Shown here: piece after piece, positions 23,133-33,969 of the stretch
Layout: every line of letters begins with the position of its first letter
Numbering within the stretch: the first letter of the stretch is position 1
Origin: Liopterus haemorrhoidalis
Taxonomy: Eukaryota; Arthropoda; Insecta; Coleoptera; Dytiscidae
Length of the DNA: 64,000 bases
Assembly (NCBI GenBank): GCA_963971575.1
Contig: OZ020611.1
Location: 244,676,654 to 244,740,653 of the forward strand
Direction of reading: 5' to 3'
Notes under the pieces: model-generated
Seen by the model: only the letters and a program-made list of their open reading frames with translations
Told to the model about the DNA's origin: nothing
The model's database searches: none
Translations under genes and position numbers: made by a program

Positions 23133-23632
23133 TTATAAAAATTGAACCACGTAAAGATAATAATAATATACGGCAATACTACAAATGCCAAAGGTTCAGT
23201 CACACGCGTAACTACTGCCAAATAGAACATCGTTGCGTGAAATGCCTGGGCAATCATTATTGCAAAGACTGTACAAAAACTGCAAACACTCCACCAACAT
23301 GTGTCAACTGCAAAGAAGAACATCCAGCCAATTACAGAGGGTGCAAATATTATCAAGAAGCTGTGATTAACAAAAAATCTTATCCAAAAATTAGAAGAAA
23401 TATAGAACCTGTACAAAATGCTACACATCCTAATATGTCCAGAACCTATGCTAACGTAACAAGTAACTCGGTAAACTCTCCTCAAACTCCCCAAAATCAA
23501 CCAAATACCAACTCTCCAATAGTTGAACAAATTCTAAACTTTATCCTAAATCTTCTCACTCCCCACTTAGATACTATCAAAACCTATTTCCTTAATAATA
23601 TTGTTCCAAATCCCTTCAATGGCTCAAAATAA
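23133..23632 (+). pseudogene. LINE ORF1: gag-like zinc-knuckle protein fragment
   Basis: The C-terminal half of a Jockey-type ORF1. Three cysteine knuckles are visible: YYKCQRFSHTRNYC, CVKCLGNHYCKDC and CVNCKEEHPANYRGC. A Pro/Asn/Thr-rich tail ends at the stop at 23632. This protein binds LINE RNA. The N-terminal part is missing. ORF2 starts in another frame and overlaps slightly (ATG at 23620). Confidence 0.75.
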
Positions 23633-26272
23633 TAATACCCTCCAACAAATAACAATCCTTAACTGGAACGCAAATGGAATAAAACGACAACGCACAATCC
23701 TAATAGATTTTTTGTACAGACATAATATTTCAATGAGAATCTTAGAATATCCGGCTACAAAATTTATAGAAGAGATCGCGAAATAATGTACGCCTCTGGA
23801 GGAGTGGCGATTTTAATAAAACAAAAAATGAAACATCATGAACTAGCTGAAACAAACTTGTCAAGTTTGGAAACAATTGGCGTACAAATAACTTTGAATG
23901 ATATAAAAACTCTCAATTTAATTTGTACATATAAACAGCCCAATAAAAAACTAGGAGCAAACGACCTACAGAATATATTTTCCACAGCTGAACCCACCCT
24001 CCTTATCGGAGATTTAAACAGTAAAAATACATTATGGGGCTGCCCAAAAAATAACCCCTCCGGTCTACTACTAAATCAGATAACTTCCCAAAATGCGCTA
24101 AATATACTTGCTCCTACCGAGTATACATACTATCCGTACAACCCAAAACATCAGCCTGATATTTTGGACATAGTAGTCAGCAAAAATTTTCAAAAGAACA
24201 CAGAGCAAACAGTTCTAGACGAACTAAACTCCGACCACCTACCGGTACTTATATCCTGGAGCAGTTCAATTATATACCATTTGCCAAAGCAGCGCCTTAT
24301 TAATGGTACTATTGACTGGGAAAAATTCCGAGAGTCGCTAGATGAACTTATTTTACCTCCTACTACAACAACCATAGATAAACTGGATACTCAAATATCC
24401 ACTTACTCTGAACAAATAATAAATAGTGTCAAAATGGCGACTATACAACTTAAAATGTATCAAGAAAAACACCTGCATTCATTCTAGAATTAATTAAAAC
24501 AAAAAGCAAAATTCGACGTGACTATCAAAAAACAAGAAATATAAGATTAAAAAACCTGTTAAACAATATATCACATCGTATTCAAAGAGAACTGGATAAA
24601 TTACGCATAGAATTGTACAACCAACATATACAGGAACTGCAACCTAACGACCCAGGAATATGGAAAACGACAAAAAAAATCCTGCAGCAACCGAACATAA
24701 TAGCCCCAATTAAAATAGGGAACCACACTTATTTAACAGATTCAGAAAAAGGTAATATATTTTCGGAACATTTTGAAAAAGTATTTACACCCGCCTATGT
24801 CACAACTCCAAGCCACCAAAACTCAGTTATTAACTTTATAGAACGAAACACGCCCCAGTCAAATAACATAGAACCAACTTCACCTTCAGAAATTAAAAAA
24901 ATTATAAGCTCAATACCTACAAAGAAATCTCCCGGCCCAGATCTCATCCCCAATATTGTTCTCAAACACCTATCCCCTAAATTTATAACCTTTCTTGCAT
25001 CGCTTTTAAATGCTTGTTTATCAATTGGATATTTCCCAAAACAGTGGAAGTAGCTCAAGTAATTCTATTTAACAAACCAGGAAAAAATAAACACCTACCA
25101 ACAAGCTACAGACCAATAAGCCTGCTAATTACATTTTCGAAGCTGTTTGAAAAAATTATTCATACAAGATTGGAAACAGAAGTAAGTAAATTAGCAGTCC
25201 TACCATCCTTTCAATTTGGTTTTCGCAAGACATACACCACTACGAAGCAACTCAGAATAACAGAAATCATTGAAAAAGGATTTGATGGGAAAAAATATAC
25301 AACAGCATTATTCCTCGACGTAGCCCAAGACTTTGACAAGGTGTGGACAGAAGGACTGAAATATAAACTTATAAAACTAAAAATTCCAAATTACATATCT
25401 GCAATTATCTTCTCCTTCTTAGAAGATAGAACATTTAACATCAAAATTAATAATGACACATCACCCTTTAAAAAAATAAAACCAGGAGTACCCCAAGGAA
25501 GCATTCTCGGTCCAATTCTTTTTAACATTTACGTCAGCGACATCCCAACTACTGATGCCTCCATAGCAATGTTCGCAGATGACACCGCCATCCTCACACA
25601 AAACGACGATCTAAATATAGCAATTTCTGAACTTCAATCATCAGCTAATACTATCTGCAAATGGTTCAACAAATGGAACATAAACCTGAATACAGACAAA
25701 AGTGAGTGCAAAATATTCACGTTAAGAAGAATAAGAGATCCCGATAACATAATTATCAACAACAAAATAATAGACGGAACCCAAATGATAAAACCGTGAA
25801 ATACTTAGGCGTTCATTCAGATACAAGGCTTACTTGGAGTACCCACATCAATAAAAAATTACACCTAGCTTACTCCAGGCTACAGAAACTACATCCCATG
25901 ATCAACAGAAAATCAAAATTAAAAGCAAAGTGCGCAATACTATTATATAAATCTCTATTAAGACCATTACTCACGTATGGCTGCACTGTATGGGGAGGTA
26001 CATCAAAAACAAATATAAACAAAATTCAAGTCGTCCAAAACAAAGTTTTGAGAATCGCCGTGAATGCCCCCTGGTTTATACGGAACGAACAATTACATTA
26101 TGAACTCTCAGTGCTCCTAATTCAAGATTTCATTAAAAAACTTAGCAAAAGTTTCACCACACAACTAACTAGTAGTGAAAGTGCAACGAACTATAATATT
26201 GGCCAAAGAGGCATCCATGGAAGACTAAAACGACAACTGCCACAAGACATATATCTATCTGACAGTGAGTGA
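23620..26272 (+). pseudogene. LINE ORF2: AP endonuclease and reverse transcriptase, broken
   Basis: Conserved blocks appear in at least four frames. Endonuclease: ILNWNANGIKRQR, then after a shift SGGVAILIKQK, LLIGDLNSKNTLWGC and LNSDHLPVLISW. Linker: KKSPGPDLIPNIVLK, close to its usual place before the RT. RT: KNKHLPTSYRPISLL, QFGFRKTYTTT, VPQGSILGPILF and the catalytic MFADDTAIL. Thumb: MKYLGVHSDTRLTWSTHIN and RPLLTYGCTVWG. Frame breaks lie near 23785, 24485, 25050 and 25798. The protein would nick target DNA and prime reverse transcription there. This copy cannot. Confidence 0.85.
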
Positions 26273-26455
26273 AATTATTAGTGCCCCCCCTCCATTTTCA
26301 AACTATTAGTGACAAAAAGAACAAAACAAAAAAAAACCAATAGGTAGTTAAGTGGTCCTTATGATATATTATAAGCTAGATTTAAGAACAACAGCAATGC
26401 TGTGAATAACATTGTATTTATGTTAAACCAGCAATAAAGAATTAAAAAAAAAAAA

Positions 26456-26616
26456 ATGTTTAAGCGGAACTAACGAGACTATTATTTTCATAATTCCAAA
26501 TATGAGGCCGAACAAATAAAAAAACAGATGTATCCTCCAATTTTATTAATGACAATAGTGATTGAGGTGTACATTATACTAATTCAACTGAAATAAAATA
26601 TACATATTTACAGTAA
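26456..26616. mobile_element. Fragment of the AAGCGGAACTA MITE family
   Basis: TTTAAGCGGAACTAACGAG follows the LINE tail directly. It matches the start of the MITE family seen in full at 55177 and 55641 (GGTTAAGCGGAACTAGAT). The rest of the copy is unrecognisable. Confidence 0.4.
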
Positions 26617-27492
26617 TTTTTTTTTTTTTTTTTTAAGAGGAGAAATCTTCACAAAGACACTTGCACGCCCGTGCGTGCAGGTAGTGCAGGATTTCTACCT
26701 GCTAAAACTCCCCTTCTTCGCCACGCTTGAGGCATCCGGAACCATCCGTTAGTATATCAGCTTCAGTTGCCCCCTGGTAGTCTATTAAGGCTCCCCTCTA
26801 TTCGACTCCTGCTGTCTGCTCCTTTCTTCGGTCTCTTTCCTTTCCATGATGGCTTTAATCATCGTGTGGATGGCTTCCCCCTTCCTCCTGGATTGCATCA
26901 TTTCTGCAACCAGGGCGTCAGGTGTCAATGCCGCTGGGCATAGGGCCCCCACCTCCACCCTCGCCGCGTCCCAACGCATGCACTGAAAGATGGTGTGCTC
27001 CACAGAGTCCACCATTCCGCAGTACACGCACGTATCCTCCAGGTCCTGTCAACGCTTGGGTCAATAAGTAGTCTAGCTTACGGTGAGGGCATTCAAGCCA
27101 GGTCCTTACGTCTGGTATCAGACGTTTCGTCCACTGGCCTTTGGTGGTGTTCCTATTCCATTCGTCCTGCCATTGAGCGATGCTCTGCTCCCTGGCATTC
27201 CGTCTGGTGGTCTCGCCGCGACTGGCACTCTCGGTCACCGTCCTCCTTTCCTCGACCAGGAGGAAAATCGGAACGGTTCCCGTGATCACCTGCAGGGCAA
27301 CGCTCGACACGGTGCGGTAGGCCGACGCGCACCTGAGCAGTGCCTTCCGCTGTGCACCTATAAGGATATCCCTATATTTTCCGGCTCCGTATAGGAGTAT
27401 CGAGTGCAGCACTCCACAAAGCACCGCCCTTTTTCCACTCGAGGGGCCTCCAACGTTCGGCCTTCATCAGTCTGCCGAGCATGCATGTCCTC
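26617..27492 (-). pseudogene. R1-like LINE, 3' end only, 11-bp TSD
   Basis: A run of 18 T at 26617-26634 marks the 3' tail on the minus strand. ACATATTTACA occurs at 26602-26612 and 27493-27503 and is a target duplication. Two overlapping frames (27424-26918 and 27027-26785) carry the C-terminal region of R1-clade ORF2: SILLYGAGKYRDIL, LRCASAYRTVSSVALQVITG, then TKGQWTKRLIPDVRTWLE. A zinc-binding end follows with MYCGMVDSVEHTIFQC. GC content and CpG are clearly higher than in the surroundings. A frameshift near 27000 and loss of the RT core make it dead on arrival. Confidence 0.85.
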
Positions 27493-27781
27493 ACATATTT
27501 ACACTACCTACTGTATTTACAGTATTCAGACTGTTTTTAAAGAATAATTTTATAAAAGTTCTTACCGTAATTTATGTAGATAATTTAAAAATTTTATATA
27601 ATTTTTTGATATTATACTCACTGATGATGGCGTTTATGTTTACAGTTTATGATTAGTTTTTACATGTATAAGCATTTTATTTGCTGAGTGTATTATCATC
27701 TGACACTACCGATAGAGGCGCACTGCATTGTACATCATGGCTGACGCAGATAGGATATTTTTGACAGGTTCAATAGTATCT

Positions 27782-28009
27782 TCATGTGATATTTATTGAA
27801 ATTAATTTATTATTCAATATGAGGGTTGCGTTAAATGAAATTTTCCGTATTCTCAGTGCCCAAGTAACCTCTAGGGTTATAATTGAAGGTAATAAGGCTT
27901 TTTTGCCACGTTTCGGAACACGATGAAAACTTAGGTCTCTATCACGACCTACTTTTGCATTGCAAAGATAAACACAACAATTCACGTTGCATTTAATTTT
28001 TTCTTGCAA
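27782..28009 (-). pseudogene. THAP-type zinc-finger fragment
   Basis: A 75-codon frame contains CCVYLCNAKVGRDRDLSFHR followed by VPKRGKK, which matches the start of THAP DNA-binding domains (C..C, then L-S-F-H-x-F/V-P). The later Cys and His of the C2CH set are not seen. THAP domains occur in P-element-like and some Harbinger-related transposases and in host regulators. An ATAGAGGCGC/CTAGAGGCGC motif occurs on both sides (27713, 28096). Confidence 0.5.
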
Positions 28010-28590
28010 TTTTAAAGATATTTTTTAAAAACTCACTATGAAAACAACAGTAAACAAACTTGACTATCCACCACCTGTCAGTTTCTCAAAATCTCACTAG
28101 AGGCGCTTCAGTTATTGTCAGTTGACAATAAGGTCTATTCTTAGAATTATTTACAACGCTTTATTATCGTCAAACGCAATCTCCCAGTAATTTAACACAC
28201 TCCTAACTCCTACAAACTCTGCGCATTTTGCTGACGATTATAAACCGTTCGAAATGACTTTACGAACTACTAATTAGTTCGAATTACTAACGTTATGCGC
28301 GATTCCTGGCTTACTAGCACACAAACGCTGTGCCAGTTTTGCCCTATGGATTGAGACGTCTTCCTATTTTACTTTGTCTATGAGCTAGAGTGAAAATGTT
28401 TGTGACACCCGCCACTGCAGTTGATCCCTGGATTGGTCCGCACAGAGCAGATATTGTCTGGGCCATGCGTCCCTAGCCCCGCGACACCCGCTGATACAGC
28501 TACATCTGGAACTACACACAAATTAAGGCAAATCTATTTATTAATTATTTTTAAAATAATTAAAATACACAACTGCGTTCAGATATATTA
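28010..28590. other. No gene; repeat edge at 28095-28130
   Basis: CTTCAGTTATTGTCAGTT (about 28107-28124) recurs in reverse complement at about 32556-32574, so both are ends of one repeat family. Nothing else was recognised. Confidence 0.3.
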
Positions 28591-28891
28591 GGTGTGTTCG
28601 ATTTGCACATTTGCAGTTACTGTTTACTGCCACGTTAAAAAAATCTGTTCGTTTTGTTTCGCAGTAACTGCAAATCTGTTCGATTTTTCGTAATTTACTG
28701 CCAGTTTATGACGCTACTGCGAAAAAGTTACAGCTGCTTTTCTTACGGATTATTTGTTACGGCTGTGTTTGTTTACCTTTTTGAGTTGGTACCATAGATA
28801 AAGAATAAATGGTTGGTACTTTGTTTTTTACCTTTTGACAGGAATATGGCTAGCATATTTGTTTTGATATTTATACTATATTCTTTGATGG

Positions 28892-29074
28892 CTAATGTCT
28901 TACAAATTCTTTTTTTGTATATCCTGGGACAATAGTTTCTATAAATTTTTCAGTTTTTCTATCCTGGGGCATTTTGTAAACCTCGCAAATACAGTTCATA
29001 ACTTCATCATCCGAACTCGAAAAATCTAAATCTGAATCAGATGATTCTGGATTTGATAATATTTCAAGATCCAT
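28892..29074 (-). CDS. Acidic 60-residue stub, Harbinger-transposase-like start
   Basis: It begins MDLEILSNPESSDSDLDFSS, is rich in Asp/Ser/Glu, and ends KFIETIVPGYTKKEFVRH then stop. The phrase with T-V-P-x-(Y/F)-x-x-x-E-F resembles the segment just before the first domain of PIF/Harbinger transposases. The rest of the transposase is gone. It lies inside a TIR element, so it is probably a leftover first exon of the parent transposon. Confidence 0.4.
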   Translation of the reverse strand: MDLEILSNPESSDSDLDFSSSDDEVMNCICEVYKMPQDRKTEKFIETIVPGYTKKEFVRH

Positions 29075-29108
29075 TAAATATATCTAATATTTTTCACCCT
29101 TTCGACAC

Positions 29109-29424
29109 TAGGCTGACCAGATTTTTTTCACAGAAAAAGAGTATACTAAAAAAAAAAAAAGTTACAATCCAAAAATTCAAATTATGAGTAAAAAAACAGA
29201 GGTCCTCATTCAAAAATACTAGTGATGAGCAAAAAAAAAAGGTCTTCACTCCCAAAATAGAAGTGATGAGCAAAAAAAAAAGGTCCTCACTTCTAAACTA
29301 GAAGTAATAAAAACACCATCAAAAAGAGTATATTCAGGTTTTTTTTATAAAAAGTAAGAGTATAGAAAATATTACTCAAAAAAGAGTATAATACTCTTAA
29401 AAAAGAGTACGTCTGGTCACCCTA
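29109..29424. mobile_element. hAT MITE with perfect 8-bp TSD
   Basis: Termini TAGGCTGACCAGA and TAGGGTGACCAGA (inverse), flanked by TTCGACAC at 29101-29108 and 29425-29432. Inside are repeated units of AGTGATGAGC, an A-run, then GGTCYTCACT, each able to fold into a hairpin. It is non-coding. Confidence 0.9.
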
Positions 29425-29769
29425 TTCGACACACAAGATAATCTCCGAACCAAATCGTAAAAAGATTCTTAACCTGGAAAGTTATCTGACATTTAACATT
29501 TACGTCAGACATACTTCTTATTCTTTACGTATAAACAAATCGAACAGAAAATTAAACTCGCTGTATGTTACCAGTTTTTAGTAGTAAACTGCTAACTGCA
29601 TCGTTTTACTGCTAGCGTTTAGCAGTGTAATGCGAAGGTGCAAATCGAACATACCTATTAGCTGATTTAACAGTTAGATGAGTGTAAATTAATAAGACAA
29701 ATGTCGGTAACAAAGGAAGTACTGTTCAAAACTGTCCAAATTTAAGATTTCTGTCAAGTTTATGGTTAA

Positions 29770-30529
29770 GGCTGCACATAACCCCCAGTGGTTACTAATT
29801 TCTTATACAAAACTAAAAATCTAAAATAAAATAAGTATCAATCTATACATAAAATTTTGCACCGAATTTTTATCTATCTAATAAGATACATTTAATTGTA
29901 AAAACATTTATTGTAAAAATATTATCGCTCAATAACTTAAAAATAGACATCAGCGATATTGTTCTGTAACTTTTTAAATCTATTTGTGGGTTTCGAATAA
30001 CTTTTATATTTATATAGTTTTGTGTAGAAATGTTCAAATAATACGTCAACAATTTTTTCGACTTGATTCCTTATAGTTTAGAACCTTCGTCGAAAAATAT
30101 TATACTTTATGATAATGGAATGCCACTTAGTACACGTATTCTTTACGAAGATTGAATCATTTTTCTTGTAACACCAATTTTGAATACCTCGGCAGATTCA
30201 AAATGGCGGCAGAAATAGACTACCAAGTATAATAACTATAAGTAGTTTTCACAATAGAGCAAAATAGCTATAAACATATTTGTAGAATGAAGCTTTAGCT
30301 ACAATTTGCCGCATCGTACGCAAATATGCGTCAATTGGTTTACAAGATGGCGTCTATAATGCAATTTGCTTATTTACAATTACATTACAGTTTTTTCTAC
30401 AATTAAAAATATCCTATTAGATGGATAAAAATTCGCTGCAAATTTTGATATATAGATTGTTATTAATTTTAATTCCGATTATTAGTTTTGTATAAGAAAT
30501 TATTGAGAACTCTAGGGTTGTGCGCCGCC
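29770..30529. mobile_element. TTAA-flanked MITE (piggyBac-type target site)
   Basis: TTAA stands at 29766-29769 and 30530-30533. Ends are inverted: GGCTGCACATAACCC and GGCGGCGCACAACCC. The similarity continues inward as AATTTCTTATACAAAACTAA. It is non-coding. TTAA duplication is the hallmark of piggyBac-type elements; the family assignment is inferred from that alone. Confidence 0.65.
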
Positions 30530-30559
30530 TTAAGGAAGGCTTTCAAATGTGCAGTGAAT

Positions 30560-30990
30560 ATCCAAACGTTTAGGCGGAACTAGATTTTGAAATCTAGTAA
30601 TTTTTATCTATTAATTCGGACTTTTGGACATTTTGGTTAAAGTGAGATATTGTGAAAAATAAAGTATCCTTATAAAATACAATAAAAAAAAAATTTAAAC
30701 TAATATATTCGAAAATTTGTATTAATAATTACATAAAAAGTCAAGATGAAATGAAACTGACATTTTATAAAAATAGCTCAGCCCAACCCAAGATATTTAA
30801 TGTATAGTATAGTCTGTTTCGTTGGTTTAAGCGGAACTAGATATCGAAATCTAATAACTTTTAGCGATTGAATGAGGCTTTTTTATCATTTTGTTTTACA
30901 AAAGCCCATTTCGATCGTTAAAAAGTGAACTCGTGATAGCTAAAGAAAATAAAAGTTCCATTTAGCTCCGCTTAAATATTTGGAAAAGAC
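30560..30990. mobile_element. Diverged copies of the AAGCGGAACTA MITE family
   Basis: TTTAGGCGGAACTAGATTTTG starts at 30571. A second, more complete copy runs from TAGTCTGTTTCG (about 30818) to TAGCTCCGCTTAAATATTTG (about 30985), in inverted terminal arrangement. Same family as 55177-55575. Confidence 0.5.
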
Positions 30991-31297
30991 TTTTTACTAT
31001 TTACGAGTGAAAGGTGTGGCGAGTCGGAGTCGGTTTTAAAAATACCGACTGGGCAGTCGGTAATTTTTCTGGCGACTCCCCCTCCCTGGTTGTATGCACT
31101 CATCACCCGGCTCCCATTTATTAGTTAAAAAGAGTGAAAACAAAATAAAATAAATAAATGTAAAAATCCTATGTATTTTGTTTTGAATTAATAAATAATT
31201 AATTTAAAAAAAGAATTTATCAGTGAATAAATTAAAAAGTTTTTCTATTCTAGAAATATTAAAATGTAAATTTTATATCAATGAAACATACTTACTA

Positions 31298-31701
31298 TTA
31301 ATCTAAGGCTGGTTCAATTAATTTATCTCTAAATATACAGTATAGAGCAAATGCAGCTCTGCCTCCTGTATCAGCAGCTGCCAGTAGCAGGGATGTCCAG
31401 AGGATGAGGTGGTGTGGCCCATGGGCCGCTGTGGCCCACAGGGTCAGCAGATACACGTCCTCCAGTAGGTAGGGGAGTCCGTATATCAGTGCCCTGTGGA
31501 CTGCATAATGGTGGAGCGGCTCAACGAGCCACGTCAATCCTTGCAGCGCCGCATTGCCCACACTGCGCTCCTGGCCGTACTCCGGGCTGACATACCACCA
31601 CCAGGCCGCCCCCAGCAGGTAGTGACACACCAGCGGGAGGACGGTCCAGGCCCAGGACCATGTGGAGGACCAGGCGAGCGCCACTGCCGCCGCCCGACAT
31701 C
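31298..31701 (-). CDS. XKR last coding exon
   Basis: Begins GA TGT CGG after TGTTGCAG and ends with a TAA stop. It encodes the C-terminal half: a hydrophobic run with SSTWSWAWTVLPLVCHYLLG, then LIYGLPYLLEDVYLLTLWAT and a last helix ending AFALYCIFRDKL. A perfect donor-like GTAAGTATG begins 2 nt after the stop. The intron just upstream starts with a run of 14 C at about 31742. Confidence 0.85.
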
Positions 31702-33930
31702 CTGCAACACACACAGACAACATCAGTAACGTCCTCACTGACCCCCCCCCCCCCCATCTCCCATCATCAATACCACGCCCTTCACATACTGTCTCATTGT
31801 ACATTTACAATAATATCCAATAATCAAGTAACTAAATGCTTAATTCTATTATATTTATAAGTGCGCATTGGAGCGACATTTTCTTGTTCCAAAAAATGGC
31901 AGTGAATAAGTCATATTGTACTGTACGTGTGTTCAGTGGAGCCTGATTTGCTTCATTGGGTAGAAACTACTATGGCGCCCCCTCTCCCTCCCCCGCCCTC
32001 ACAACATAAATCAGTTTATAATTTATTATTATTATTATTATTATTAAGCGCCCTATTCTGATGGGCGCCCCGGGGCAACTGCCCAGGTTTGCCCGTGCCT
32101 GCGACCGGCCCTGGTGTTCGGTGACACTGTACATAATTGTAATACATGATAACAGCCAGAGCCGGCTGCAGGCTGCCGGGCCGCGTGTACCTGGCCCGGT
32201 CGCTGACTGTACTTCATGAGGACCGACCGGCAGGCGGAGGGGGGGGGGGGGTCATAAAAAATTCGGGGGACCGAAATTCATATTTCCAATAGAGGACGGC
32301 AGGGTTGGGGGTTGAGACATGGTATACATTCAGAAAGTTCCTTGAGAGAAGCGTGCGTTAGGCCGGCCCTGATAATACTTGAGGTATTAAACAGTCGCCC
32401 GCATTGTCACGTGACATGCGCCACACGGTGACCAGCGCTGCAGGGCGGGGCTTCATTGACGCGCGTCTCCAATATCCTCGACATCACCCCCCCCCCCCCC
32501 ATCCAGCCAACACACCTCTGTGCCAGGTATTAATATCTCAGTGCAGTGACAATTGAGAACTGACAATAACTGAAGTGACGCCTAGCGGAATGTTTTGGAA
32601 CTTAACGGAATAGGATTTTGTTAGATATGGCTCATTTAATTGCATTGTTTGTATGTGTTAAAGTAAAGATAAATTTAATAAAACATCTTTAAAATCGAAA
32701 CAGAAAATTAACTACAATGTGAATTCTTGTGTATAAAATGGCAAATGTCAAAAAATCCTATTCCAATCGCCATTTTGTAAGCGACAACAGCGCCTCTATA
32801 GGCAATGTTTATTCTCAATAGCGAGACAAGGACTGGACAGATAACGATACTTAGCTTGTATCCTGACTATCTCATCAAGAGTCATATTTAATTTCAAGAT
32901 TTTCGACAATACAACACAATGGAGTGACTTAGCGGAAAAGTAGTACAAGTGACATTGCTACCAAAAATGAGATAAGTGTTAATAAAAGTAATAATTTAAC
33001 TTCAAGCACCTGTTGTACAGTAGTATGAAAATGTCACTTGTACTACTTTGCTCCTAAGCCTCTCATTTATCAGAGTGACCTTGACAGCGCCTCAACCTCA
33101 ACATTTATTTAATGAAATATTATTACTAAAAATACGCGACTCTTTTACATTCACTAAATAAGTATTTATTCTAATTTAAGATTTTATAAAGAAAAATAAA
33201 AGCGCATATTATTCAGGTAGATATTGTAAGATGTTGTGGACGAATATAGGAGTGTCACTGGTGAGATTGTGATCAACAGGCATGGCGAGTACCTGTCCCC
33301 TGATGTCCAGGCAGGCCTTGCGCCGGTCACCCACACTGCACTTATTCTAATATTATTTATCTAGTTGCACTGACAGTCTGTCTGTGTTCACAACACTGAA
33401 GGCTCTATCTGTTTTTAAGGTTTTGTACGTATGACCAAAAAACCCTTATACCGTCATTCATGTCTGTCTGTCTGTCTGTTCATTATCTGTTTGTTTTGTT
33501 TGTATGTTCTCACTACTTGTATATTATATGTATATTGTTTTTGGCCAACATGCCCTTCAATAAATGATAATAACAATAAGACAATTACCGCCCAGTTATC
33601 AATTTCAGTATGTCTGTCTGCCTGTCTGTCTGTTTGAGATTCATACGAAAATAGTTAGAGGTGTTTTAACGCAGTTTGATATGATGATAGAGTAGAAACA
33701 GTATTCGAACATAGGTTGTATGGCATCTCAAAATTATCATTCTAAGGGGCGTATTTCGAAGTTAAAACTATTTACTAAAAATCTTGAAATATCTCCCTCA
33801 TTATTGACTTAACAAAATCAATTATGACAAAAATTATTTATAAGAAAACAAATTAAACTGAATTATCTCACTTATTATTTTCTTTACACCAAAAATGTAC
33901 ATGAGAAAAATTGTTTAGAATATGGAAATA

Positions 33931-33969
<39 letters not shown>

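Larger units (their letters stand above)
23090..26455 (+). mobile_element. Jockey-like LINE, 5'-truncated, many frameshifts
   Basis: A partial ORF1, an endonuclease and an RT lie in order. They are followed by AATAAA at 26434 and an A-rich tail ending about 26455. The 5' end is inside ORF1. There is no RNase H domain after the RT, which fits Jockey or a close clade. No target duplication could be fixed. Confidence 0.8.
28591..29655 (-). mobile_element. TIR element carrying a transposase N-terminal stub
   Basis: The ends are GGTGTGTTCGATTTGCAC and, on the other strand, GGTATGTTCGATTTGCACC, flanked by TA on both sides. The minus strand holds the 60-codon stub at 28892-29074, and a hAT MITE is inserted at 29109-29424. 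A 2-bp duplication together with a Harbinger-like stub would fit an ISL2EU/PHIS-type element, but this is inference. Confidence 0.6.

Noticed and set aside
31496..31860. Plus-strand and alternative-frame ORFs over the last XKR exon
   Set aside because: They overlap the spliced XKR frame, which has family motifs; the others are GC-rich shadows.
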